From contig JADNYJ010000336.1 in the NCBI GenBank assembly GCA_015501075.1, forward strand, positions 1 through 35,147: a DNA stretch of 35,147 nucleotides. Direction: 5' to 3'. This stretch comes from Gymnopilus junonius. Its lineage: Eukaryota > Basidiomycota > Agaricomycetes > Agaricales > Galerinaceae. A model generated the notes under the pieces. The model did no database searches. It had not been told where the DNA came from and saw only the letters and a list, made by a program, of their open reading frames with translations. Position numbers and translations under genes: made by a program. Shown piece by piece: positions 10,263 to 21,070 of this stretch. The stretch's first letter is position 1; each line of letters starts with the position of its first letter.

Positions 10263-13200
10263 ACGCCTACGTGACTTATTCAAACTCTAGCGCTTCAAAT
10301 GGCTCTGCTTTTGGGATCCTTCATTCATATCATCCGATAGATCCTTATAGTCCAGACCACGGTCTCTAATCCTCCATGATGCTGACTCTGTTCATGCGCT
10401 CCCTGCATCCTTATACACAACTTGTTGTCTCCCTCCTGGATTGTTCCCAATCAAAAGAGCCTCTCCCTTTCGCATGCCAATCGGTACCCTAACGACCATT
10501 CCCTTTCATGAAGGGTGCGAAACAAATAAGTACTCCCACATAACCATCTTCTTATCGATCAAATTTCGACGTCCGCGAAAGTCCCTGGTGGGCAGGAGCG
10601 CGATGGCACGGTGGGCACATCTTTTCGTCCTAGACCTAGACAATTCCGATTAGAAGGCTGATTAGAAGGGCTGATGACGAACCTTGACGAACAAGAACAC
10701 GCAGCAGGTGTGCCCTGGATTTCCCAAATCGATTTAATCTCTGCTCGGTAAAAAAATATCCGTGGACTTGTGGACTTGTTTGGTTCTGTGGGACACATGG
10801 CCAAGTCAATGGGTCCCATCCTCCGATCTCCTTGTGGGGGGACGTGATCGGAAGGGTACAAACAAGACCATCCTCAGGAATTCGCATATAAACCCGCCCG
10901 GAAAGTTTCCCCACTTCCAACGCCTCTTGCTTTCGTACCACTACCTTCCCCTTCCTTCCTCCTCTCTTATTGGGAGGTAGGCTATGGGTGATTGACCATG
11001 TACTACTCATCACCTATATCATCTCGCCATGGGTGCTGCCTTGTCCTCGCCCTCGTCTTCTCCAATGTTGGCCCATCGTTGATCAAGGACATTCACTCCC
11101 TATCCTAATACGATGTATGTCTCTAGTCTAATCGCCCCTAGCATTTCCAATCTAACGCCTTTGTCTCCTAGCTGCTTGATGTTCAAGACCCTCTATCCAT
11201 GGTCGCCACTGAGCATAGATCACAGCATCGAGGCTATTGAACCATTCAGGTATTCGCCCTTCATTCTAGTGATATACGTGTTGCTAACAACCTTCGTCAG
11301 CCACCATCCTCCCATTATCTACACGATCAAGGTGGAATATCGCTCATGTGCTCGCTTTTCACCTAGCTTAGCCTTGAAAACTGTCGATGGCCACTCAGAC
11401 ATGAAGTTAGCGGACCACTAAGGTACTCCCTCTTTCCTTGTTAACCTGGCGTTGACCTTTCTCTGATGGCATTACCTAGACGCTCTCATACTCTTTGTCG
11501 CTATGACTCATGGGCAACTCCTTTGTACCTCGCCCACCTGCCGAACCGTTTTGCCTGCTTCAATGGTGGTTCGGAACTGCCAAGCTTACTTCGTCGTCAT
11601 GCAAATTGGTTCTGGTCTTTATCATGGTACGTTCATCCCCTTTATTGATTCTTGACATTGACATTGTCTATCCAGTCAGAACTTGATTCATCGACTGAGC
11701 TTTTCCAAGTCAACCGCCTCTGTTTTTGTTCGTCGAGCCTTGGTACCGACGTGTTCATCCATGTCAGATCGCCAACTGTGCCCTTTGGTCTCTCTTCAGC
11801 CCTTCAACGTTGGCGATCTTCGAGTCGCTGGCTGGCCACCTTAAGGGTATTTGAGCTCTCCCTCCACTACGTCGTTACTCATGCATCCTGCAGGGTTTGG
11901 TTAACACGTTATCCTCCTCCCAAAATTATATCCTTGCCCCAAGTAGGCAGTTCTTACATATATTACTATAGGTATGCGCTTCGCTTTTTCATGTGTCCGC
12001 GACGCTCAGTTCTGCCCACAGCGCATTTCGTTTTATTTCGTTTTCTCATTTTCTCATCTTCTTTCTTATCTATTCTTTCGTTCTTTATTTTCTTTCTCTT
12101 CATGGCTCTCTCCAAAACGCATTACTATAGTATACATTTCACGAGCTTCCTCCCCGACTCCCATATCCGCCGACGCCCAACCGAGAGTTATGCTTAGGAC
12201 AGGAAACAACTGCCTCGTCTAATTTGTGCCGCGTCGAGCTGCGCCCAATAGCTCCGCTAAACCTTCAAGAAATCGAGTCTCAGAGCTGGCATCTCTGAGA
12301 TCGATGGGTATTTGTTAAGAGGAAGTCCAACTCCAGACAGGTGTTTGCACGGATGCACCAAAACCGACGCTAAGGTAACTCGAGGGAAGGTCGAGGTTGA
12401 CATGGGCTTAGGTGGGGAAGCTCTAATTTTTTTTTTACTTTTTGGCTTTTTTTATTTGCGATTTATGACTAGTGCGATGTGACTCATATGATATGATATG
12501 CCAACCCTATGTTGCGCCGCCTTACGAACTGCAATTTGATACATGATTTTATTCGGGACATGTTTGAACTGAACGGATACTTGTGAATTTGTGAACATCT
12601 TTCTGTCTAATTGCATTTGCCACTGCCTCGGTCCTCGGGCGGCCTTCGCTTAAGTCGAATAACCAAAAGGGTATACGAGTCTGAGCGCAGCTATAGCGGA
12701 CGTTCATTTCTCCATGCACCGCCTCCCTTTTTCTTCCAGTATTGGTGGTCTGGCGAGCGATTTCGCCTCGACGCCAGTACAGTGGTCATAAGAGACAGAC
12801 ATTCCATTGAGGGAGCAATAAGTGGGTGAGTAACAAGAAAGGTTTTTAGCGCCGTTGAACTAAACAAATCCTAAATGGTTCTGCGGACCGCATACCGCAT
12901 GGCGCGTCCCCCTCATTTAGTCACACCTCCCTTCGTTCTTCAGCAGGGCCTGGTGTGTTCAGACAGATTGATGGCGCCAGTGGGTCTATTCTGCCCGAAT
13001 ATTCTGATGAAATGGTCTCAGAATCTCTGAGATAATCGATAGATATTCATCGATCGTCCTACGCCAACGGTGATAGCCCGCGTGGATTCACACAGGGCCC
13101 TTCCATTCCTTTCCCTTGGCGACTGTGGGTCTTTGTGAGATACCATAAGGGGGAGGAATCATGTGGACGAGATCCGTTTGGATAGGCGGCTCGGGATTCA

Positions 13201-14707
13201 AATTGCATCCCTGCAGAATTATTGGTTGCTGGAATTGAATTTATTATAATCATTTTTGGGCTGTCGTTCGAGTTGTCCGTTCGAGGTTCTAGATCTGATA
13301 GATTGGACGGGGTGGTCCCTTTCTCTAATTGACGATTGGGGAAGGACGTCGGATGACAGGTCCATGGTGAGGAAACGAGCATCCCGAACGTCCAGGAGAT
13401 ACGTTCGTGGGTGCATAGGCGTAAGAACAGCTGACGCAGGAAATAGGGGGACCAGTACCGATTAAGTTGATTAAATTAGTCTTTCTTCACGATGGATCTC
13501 AACGAACTATTCAAGCGGATGGAACAGTGCAACGAAGGACGTGAAGGAGGCCAAACAAGATATGTGGAGCGCAAATAATTGGTGTGTTACGCAAGTAGTG
13601 TATCGTAATGTTTTCGGGTCCTTTAGCCGAGCGTGAGCGATTGAGGATGCATTTTTGATAAATTAAAATATGTTTTCGCTTAATAAAAGAAGATTCCGGA
13701 TTTCCACAGTCTGGTATGACAGACGCCAAGCTGGTAGCTTGCGCAGGATAATTGAATCGCCCACTAGGTATCCGTAGATAGAGGCAAGTAGTAGTAGTGG
13801 ATCTAAAGGCTTGAAGACTTCGAAGGGTAAGACTGAAGGAGCAGGTCAACCCAAGGTAAACGACTGCCCTGAGGCGAACTCTACTGCAGAAGGAGACGGC
13901 GAACATCCAGAGGGAAGACTATGAAAAGCAGGGTCGCACTGGCTATGGGAACACAGCGTCATCGATAGTGGTCAGCCTTGCGCCCATGAGACCAGACTAG
14001 CAAAAAAATTTTCTGTCGCCACAGTGATCACGGATCAGATCCTTTTAGAGCAGAGATTTCTGGTTAAGGCAATAGCGTCCTACGTGCTGCATCCTCCAAA
14101 CATCGCAGAAATCCTTGAAAATGGCAGCTCAAAGTCAGTTAAAAAGACAGGCCAGTATTCAGTCCGAAATCCAGGAAGTTCGAGTCAGATCAGTGGCTGG
14201 AGTCAGTGTTGGTGAGGACCGTGGAAGCAGCGGAAGAATTCCGGGTGGGCACGGGAAACGTGTCACGGAAAGGTCCGGCGGGGTTTGAAATCCCATTGTT
14301 GCACGCGAACAGTGTACACACAAATTTGTGATCACTACATATCAATCCACTGTACAGCAAACAAGGGCGCTAACTCCTGCAAACTTTCTGCGCTCTCGAT
14401 GTTACAACTTGTTTTCTGGTACATCTATGAGGATAAATACGCTTCAATGATGCACAGTCATTCTGTCGACTGCGATCTGGCGACGGGACGGGAAGGGACT
14501 AGCGGACAATTGAAAATTGGTCCAGACAAGAGAAAGAGCTAAAAATAATCTTATATCAGCCACTCCTTGTCTGCCCTCTTGCTTTGTAAAATCCCCCGCC
14601 GCCCACAAACAGCATTCCACCTTTTTCTTTCTTTCCCCCATCACCGCCCCCGTAAATCTTGCTAGCACCGCCTTTTCGCTCCCTCCTCTCTCCTCTTCTC
14701 GCCTAAG
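10263..14707. other. 4.4 kb gene-poor stretch
   Basis: No protein family is recognised on either strand. Between about 11100 and 12200 (+) there is a series of GT...AG intron-like intervals (for example after 11249, 11419, 11630) separating short open blocks, one giving ALILFVAMTHGQLL and another NLIHRLSFSKSTASVFVRR. They do not join into one convincing reading frame. Pyrimidine-rich DNA makes a 181-codon frame at 11652-12197 that is probably not a gene. The stretch may hold a noncoding transcript or a decayed gene. Its right edge is the CT-rich promoter of the gene at 14708. Confidence 0.35.
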
Positions 14708-17700
14708 ATGACCTCCGCTCTTGCTGGGATCATCAATGGCGGCCTATCTGGCTCGTTCGTACAAGCCGCGCTCACCTCATCCAACGCCGCACTCTATATG
14801 AAGTCTCCCGAAGACAAAGGGTACGCCCTCAGTAAATCCACCGGCCGCATCTTTAAACTGGGCGTGATCGCCGCCGCCTTCACAATGGTTGCTCAATCTT
14901 CAAGAGATTCTCCTGATTTCGGCACAGAAAACATTCCTCCCAAGATAAAGCCTACTCCTACTCGTTCATCCCAGGGCGTGATGAACGATTACTATCGTGC
15001 TGTTTTTTCGGCCTCGCCAAAAGGACCTCTAATTGTGGCTTTCTCCTCCGAGAACGGACTCGATCCCGCCATCGATGGCGATATGAGTGGCCACTCCAAC
15101 AATGGAAACGACCGCAGGTCCTCTCGTATCCCTTTAGGTGAAGTTTTTCTTTTATCGCTCGCCATCAGCACTGCTGACACCTTGTACGCTAGGTCGGGAC
15201 AGCAGCTCACCTCCAAATAACTCCGCTGGGGACGAATCTGGTAGATCCAATGGATCTTCACCTCCCACACCCCCTCCTAATTTCGCATCTGGAAATAGTA
15301 CGTTATCGCTGCCCAGACCATCCTATTAGCGTCTGAACGTTTATTAAATTCTTCCTTAGCACTCCTCGAGTCTACATCTTCTGCAAAGACACCATTCGGC
15401 ATATCTGGCGGCTCACCTCCACCTCCACCTCCACCCCCACCTCCTTCTTTTACCACATTCGGAATCGACGACGGCGCCTCTACACCTGTATCCATGCTTC
15501 TGCTCACTATCCTCTGTTATATCATCGGAGCTATCTACATCTATCTACAAGCCACACGAAGAGCCAAACACTCTCGGACACGCTACCAGCAGCCTAGGAC
15601 AAACCCAGCCCAAAAATCTCGCTATCGCGACCCACCATTCAAGCTCCAGTCTGTAAACAGAATGTCATCCCCCGTGTCTTTTCGGATCACCAAATCTGCA
15701 ACCGTCCTGGGAACAGCGTCGGAATTTATCTCTCTCATGAAACAAAGAAGGCTTTGAATTTATACCTGGACACCTCGAACTCAACCTCAATCCAAGCACC
15801 GTCATCAGCGTCGACTACAGATCTCGTTCTTCATGACGGACGGCGTTATATGAGCAATCTCTCAGGCTCCGCTACGGCCCTACAGACTGAGAAGGGGAGA
15901 ACATGGACGGAATTCTTCGGCGCTTGTCTGATGAACTTGGCCATCGTGGCATGTGGTGGAGCATTACTGGTCAGAAATACAGGCGCAAAAAACTTGAACG
16001 AGTTCCTTTTCTGGTCCTTCTGGTTCTGGAGGTTCATCCGTCCACTGAAGAAGTCCGAACGCTCACAGAAGACGATCTTGGAACATGAGGACATGAAAGC
16101 GGTATGTGGTTTTTTGTGTGGTTTTTTTTTGTGGGTCGTCGCTCATGTTGTCACTCGCCCAGCTCATTGATGTCGGCAACGACGCCACTGAAACCGCTCC
16201 GGATACCCCAAGTCCCCGACGCCGACCCTGAATCCGAATCGGATTCGGAAGAGTTTGTTTATCAACCCAGCAACGATCACCACACTGTACTCACCTTGGA
16301 CGACGACGATGATGATGATGCCGTCGCCACCTTCATATATCCTACGATCGTCGAATCTTTGTCCACGGAATGTCAACCTGAAAGCCTTGAAGTAGCCAGC
16401 ATCAACATCAACGCACCGGTTTCTGACGACCTCCAACCATGCGATGACGCGTTCGCACCCGCTGAGTCGTTGAAGGACGACTACAGCTTTAGCGTGCCGG
16501 AGGATAATGGGTGTACAACCGTTTTTGAGGCTCCTATCGATTCCCTGGATGTCGCAGACGTGGAAGAAAAAGTTATATCGGTACGTCCTTCCCTCATATC
16601 TTGGTGGCTTTGATTCTGTGGCTGATGGTTCCACCACTTTCTGCAGTTCGAGGAAACGTCACCAATCATCTCGTCGGATCCTGTTATTGTCCAGCACTTG
16701 GAAGACGGAGCGGAGGCCCAGGAGGTCGCACCTGTACGTTCTTCCTCAAATTGTGCGGACTTTGATTGATGGTCGCGTGTCTTTTTGCAGGTTGAGGAAA
16801 TATCATCAGCCGGTTCACCTGACTTTGCTACTGCTGAACCCTTGGAAGATGTAGCGGAGGTGGAGGAGCAGATCGTACCTGTACGCTATCCCTCAGATCG
16901 TGTGTACTTTGGCTGACGATCCTTGTCTTCTTGCATTCGCAGGTCACTGAGGCATCGCCACCTGTCCCTCAGGATCTTGCTGCTGTTGAGCCCTTGGAAA
17001 ACAAAGTGGGGGCTGAAGAGTGCATCATACCCGTACGTTCTTTTTCAGGCCATGCGTACTTTAATTGATAGTCATTGTCTTCTCGCATTCCACAGGTCGA
17101 TGAAGCATTGTTAACCGTTCCTACCGATCTTGCTACTGTCGAACCCTTGGAAGAAAGCAAGCACGCTAGCGAGGAGGTTTTCGCTCAAGGTTATGCCGAT
17201 GAGGTGCCTATCTCAAGCCCTGAGTCGTCGGCTGAGATCGAAGAACAAATGAAAGAATATGTACCGTCACTGGTGCGTGTTTTGATGGTTACTTTGATGT
17301 GCATTTTGGACTAACGGTCGCGTCTCTTCTTTTTCTTGTAGTTCCAGACTGGGGACGCGTCCATCGTTTCTTTTATCTCGGATCAACCCTTGGAAACTAG
17401 TCGGGATGATGATGATGCGTCAGTTCTTGAAACTTCGATCCAGGAACCAATCGAGGAAGCGATGGAAGAGCAGGTGACCCCAGTGCGTTCTTCTCGACAC
17501 TGCGGTACTTCTGATGTATGTACCTGATTTAACGTATCTGCATTCTGTAGGTTCAGGATACGCCACCCGCTCCTCCCACCAATACAGAACTCGTTGAAGA
17601 GGTTCAGGACGATGATCAAGAGGCCGAATCTCAGCTTGAAAATGGTGTCATGCAAGCCGGTCAGGAAATAGATTCTGAGGCAGGGAATATGAAAGAAAAG

Positions 17701-20401
17701 GTAATACCTTGATTGCTTTAGTTGTTGTTTGGGACTGATGGATGTTTCTTTCCTTGTAGTTCCAGACAACGTTGGCCGTCCCTCCATTCCCAGACGTACT
17801 CTCTGGAGAAGTACCGGAAGACAAAGACTTCCTCGCCCCACATAATTGTGATGTGGATTCCAGCATTGCAAAGCTTTCCGTACCGTTGACATTTTCCAAC
17901 ACGCTTTTCGGCAAACACTCCGCTTCTTTATCAGAAACTGAAAGGTTCGCTTTATTTATGAACATGCACATGGAGTCATCGTGAAGGCCGATTCATTCAG
18001 CTTCAGTCCGCAAGTTCAGATGGCGCTGGCCCCTCCTGGTTTTCATCAAGGGCCAGAAAATTCCGCTCGCGATGCGTATGCGCCTGCCCAGTCGACGTCC
18101 ATCGAGAGGACGCCTGATCACGAGGTCAAGATAAAAGAGCAAGAGGAAAGAGAGGAGCAGCAGCAGGAAGACACGCCTCCTGCGCCCTTTACTGTGCCTG
18201 ATCTTATCCTTCCTGAAGATGCCAACCATGGCCTCTCTGCCTCTATCCACGCCCTAAGAGACGTCGCGAGGAGGCCTATAGAGCAGCCTACTACCAACCA
18301 AGGCCTATCTGCCTCTATTCACGCTCCCAGATACGTCTCGAGGACGCCTAGAGAGCAACCTGCTACCAACCAAGGTCTCTCTGCCTCTATTCACGCTCCA
18401 AGACACGTCGTCACAGAGTCTACCGAGCAGCCTGCTGCACCGGATTCCCTTGAAGACGTCAGCCGAGGCCTCTCGGCCTCTATTCACGCTCCTAGACACC
18501 GCGTCAGAGAGCCTAGAGAGCCTGCTGCATCAGATCTTCTTGAAGACAATAGTCAGGGCCTCTCAGCCTCAATTCACGCTCCCAGGCACGTCGCCAGGAC
18601 GCCTGGAGAACCTATTGTGTCAGATCGCGCCCACCCTACAGATTCCAGGCAAGGACTTTCTGCCTCTATCCACGCTCCCAGACACGTCGCCAGTGCGCCT
18701 AGGCAGCAGTTTTCCACCAACCAAGGCCTCTCTTCGTCCATTCACGCTCCTCGACATACCCCCAGGACGCCTAGGGAGCAGCCTGCTGAGCCAGGTCTCG
18801 TCCTCCCAGAAGACGCCAGCCAGGGCCTCTCCGCGTCAATTCACGCTCCCGGATACGTCGCTAGAGAGGAACGGGTCCTAATTACTCCTGTACGTACCCT
18901 ACATCATTTGCTAATGTTTGCCTCGCCTGACTTATGTTCTTTCTCGCCTATTTTATAGAGCTCATCTACTCTGAATGCTCCATCCTTCCTCATCACCCCC
19001 AACAGCAGGCCCAATATGCCTCTGGACATGGCAGAAATGTCCTTAGGTGGATCCAGCAGCTTTGAACGCGACTTATTAGCCTATGCGCCCGCTCAGTCGA
19101 GTTTAGTTGAGTACGCGGAGAGTTCGAGGAACACCCGAAACTCTGTCGCTTCTGAACAAAGGAATAGAGACAAGGGAAGAGCGTCAGGCCGTGGGGGATT
19201 CAAAGGCAAGGAGAAGGATCAAAACAAGGATGTGAGTAACCCTAGTTTTACTTTCTTTTTATTTTATGTATCTAATTCGCAACGATTATGTTAGAGCTCT
19301 GCCTACTCACCGATGCCCGCCACGGACGACAAGCAAATAAATAACAAGAAAAAGAGCCACAAGCCAAGGGGCCTCAAAGGCAAAGGCAAGGAGAAGGCCA
19401 AGCAAGAGGAAGACGTGAGTAGCTTCTAGCTATGCTTCTTCCATTTCTTTTATCTAATTCGCGGGTTTTTCGTCAGGAATTTGCCTCCTCATTGAAGTCT
19501 ATGACAATCGACACTCCAGGTACCTCGGCTACTTCTGACTATAAGCCGACGCAAAGCAGGGGAAGAGCGTCAGGAGGAAGGGGACTCGAAGACGGGAAGG
19601 ACGACCAAGAGAGGAATGTGAGTAACTGTCTTATCTTTCTTTCTTCTTCTCATTCCTGATGCACCGGCCTTGTATTAGGGATCTATTTCTTTACCGGAGC
19701 CTTCTATGCGTCGAGAACCTGCCCCCCTTAATGTGCCTTCCGTGATGCCGATCGCCCCTGGATCTATCTCTCAAAATGGCGGCCTTTCTGCCTCCATCCA
19801 TGCTCCTAGAAGTCCTGAGGTCAATGCGCTCCCTGATTCTGAACAACGACTTTCTTCCGCTCAACCTCGGCCTGGCCCAGCTGCTATTGATATACCGACC
19901 TTGTTCGATATCGTCGTCTCCACCTCTGGAAATCGCAGCATCCATGCGTCAATCCATACGCCTATACCCGAGGTTCTTCCTACGTCTCCACCTGCGCCCC
20001 AAAAACAGGTCGAAGAAGAAGAAGAGTTGGATTCCAGGCATGCCACATCGTTGGCCTCTGATCAGCAGGACCTTCCACAGACATCCATGTCTGGTATCTA
20101 TGAGTCTATCCATGCGCCTTCGCGCAGGGTAGGCAATGGCACGAGTTCAACTCGACAGGGAGCACAAGCAATTGCGGGGCGAAGGCGATCCCCTCCGTCA
20201 AGCTCTCTCCATCACGAAGCTACCTCCGTCTCACCCACTAATGGTTCTTCCACGCCTTCAACCCCCACCAAGGTCAAGAAACCCCGAGGGCGCAAGAACA
20301 AACACGAAAACAGGCAGAGCGGACAGCACCACCGCGGAGCAGGTAGACAACGTGATGTTATTCCTCCAGGCCGGCCGCAAATTCGTTCTGAGCATTCCTA
20401 G
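14708..20401 (+). CDS. large membrane-anchored repeat protein with amplified acidic exons and SIHAP motifs (uncharacterised)
   Basis: Fifteen exons: 14708-15137, 15193-15297, 15360-16101, 16163-16580, 16647-16733, 16791-16880, 16943-17032, 17096-17272, 17342-17482, 17551-17700, 17760-18889, 18959-19231, 19295-19414, 19477-19617, 19679-20401; about 1600 residues. The N-terminal part has a weak hydrophobic stretch (LGVIAAAFTMVA), a ten-Pro run, then strong transmembrane helices MLLLTILCYIIGAIYIYL and FFGACLMNLAIVACGGALLV, the latter followed by an aromatic patch (FLFWSFWFWRF). Exons 4-10 encode acidic, Glu/Pro-rich sequence; exons 5-7 are near-identical-length 29-30 residue repeats. Exon 11 carries eight GLSASIHAPR-type motifs; exons 12-14 are Lys/Arg/Gly-rich; the last exon has three more SIHAP-like motifs and a basic tail. 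All introns from intron 4 on are phase 0, so units can multiply without frame loss. Frame breaks near 15751-15755 (one base missing), 16214-16217 (one extra C) and about 17980 (one base missing) must be allowed for; two adjoining genes instead of one is a possible alternative. No known family recognised. Confidence 0.6.
16581..17095 (+). repeat. tandem exon-plus-intron units (three ~150-bp copies)
   Basis: Three consecutive units, each an 87-90 nt exon followed by a 57-63 nt intron: 16647-16790, 16791-16942 and 16943-17095. The exons share the pattern (F/V)xE...S...D.A..EPLE(D/N)......E..(I/V)xP. The introns share GTACG(T/C)...(T)CAG/CAA...G.(A)CTTTG/AATTGATxGTC...GCAG, showing that exon and intron were copied together. 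Exon 8 (17096-17272) starts with a further copy (VDEALLTVPTDLATVEPLEE). Confidence 0.75.
18227..18866 (+). repeat. SIHAP repeat block (eight copies)
   Basis: Eight copies of a core reading GLSASIHAPR (variants SIHALR, GLSSSIHAPR, SIHAPG), starting near 18229, 18301, 18373, 18466, 18556, 18652, 18724 and 18826. Spacing falls into two classes, about 69-72 nt and about 90-102 nt. The longer class contains an additional acidic LxEDxS segment. The core is far better conserved than the Arg/Pro/Glu-rich linkers. Confidence 0.85.
19232..19678 (+). repeat. homologous introns and basic exons 12-14
   Basis: Introns 19232-19294 and 19415-19476 both start GTGAGTA and share TATCTAATTCGC in the second half. 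Intron 19618-19678 also starts GTGAGTAACT. The exon ends before each are related basic segments (GRASGRGGFKGKEKD, KPRGLKGKGKEKAK, GRASGGRGLEDGKDD). This is a second, independent set of exon/intron unit duplications in the same gene. Confidence 0.6.
19774..20125 (+). repeat. three further SIHAP-like motifs in the last exon
   Basis: GGLSASIHAPRSPEV near 19777, SIHASIHTPIPEV near 19940 and GIYESIHAPSRRV near 20095. They lie in the same reading frame as the main block but are separated from it by the Lys/Arg/Gly-rich exons. Confidence 0.75.
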
Positions 20402-20648
20402 AAGGCACTCACGACAGCGTATGAACCAGATCTACCAGCACACTTCTGAATCCCGGACACCAAACGACCTCCACAGATAGCAGATACCCATCTACAAATG
20501 ATATAAACACTATCCTCTCTCCCAGACAATCTATTTGTTACCAGAGCTGCCTTCTCGCCGATAAACAACAGCGATTACAACACCAAGATAAAATAGAGCG
20601 ACCTCAACCAGAGTATCGACACCAACACCCAGTGCAAATTGTTACGTG

Positions 20649-20730
20649 TATCCCACCCATGACTGCGTCGACATTGATGCAGACGGAGATGAATAATTCA
20701 CCTCCTTCTTCCGAGTCCCTTTCGGGTGCA
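20649..20730 (+). repeat. direct repeat copy A (~82 bp)
   Basis: Matches 20872-20953 at roughly four bases in five. Shared blocks include TATCCCAC, CTGCGTCGAC, TTGATGC and CTTCTTCCGAGTCCCTTTC. Not part of a recognised element. Confidence 0.7.
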
Positions 20731-20784
20731 ATGGGTTCCTTGTCAACTTCTGGACCCCAAAAGCCAGCATTTTGCTTCCTGTGA

Positions 20785-20800
20785 GGTCGATTAATCGACC
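20785..20800. repeat. perfect 16-nt palindrome GGTCGATTAATCGACC
   Basis: The sequence equals its own reverse complement. It lies between the two direct-repeat copies. Could be a dimer binding site or chance. Confidence 0.6.
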
Positions 20801-20871
20801 AACAACGATGAAGATGACGACAAGACCAACCTCAATCATACTGTTGGCACCGCGTAATGTAGATTTTTATA

Positions 20872-20953
20872 TATCCCACTCAATGAACTGCGTCGACGTT
20901 GATGCGGATGGAGATGACATATTCTTCTCCTTCTTCCGAGTCCCTTTCCAGTG
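20872..20953 (+). repeat. direct repeat copy B (~82 bp)
   Basis: Second copy of the repeat at 20649-20730, same orientation, about 220 bp downstream, followed directly by a TTTGTCTC-type run. Confidence 0.7.
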
Positions 20954-20959
20954 CGAGTT

Positions 20960-21070
20960 ATTTGTCTCTTTGTCTCTTTGTCTCTTTATCTCTCTCTATA
21001 TTTTCTTTCTTTTGCCTATCTCTCTTTCTCTGCTTCCTCTATTTATCCATATCTCTATCTCACCCTCTCT
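20960..21070 (+). repeat. pyrimidine-rich low-complexity run
   Basis: Starts with tandem TTTGTCTC units (20961-20990) and continues as T/C-rich DNA with CTCT and TTTC runs. Confidence 0.75.

Noticed and set aside
11652..12197. 181-codon frame on the plus strand
   Set aside because: Composition follows a pyrimidine-rich stretch (many Phe, Ser, Leu) with no motif, and it runs across GT-AG-like signals.
12278..12300. Small hairpin TCTCAGAG...CTCTGAGA, and a similar one near 13017-13033
   Set aside because: Arms of only 7-8 bp, expected by chance in a window of this size.
13511..13906. 131-codon minus-strand frame
   Set aside because: No motif, no splice or promoter context, and composition not clearly protein-like.
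16164..16637. 157-codon minus-strand frame
   Set aside because: Antisense of the acidic exon 4 of the repeat-protein gene.
18227..18866. CRISPR-like array
   Set aside because: Spacing is regular in part, but the repeats are coding, keep frame, vary by synonymous changes and occur in an intron-containing eukaryotic gene.
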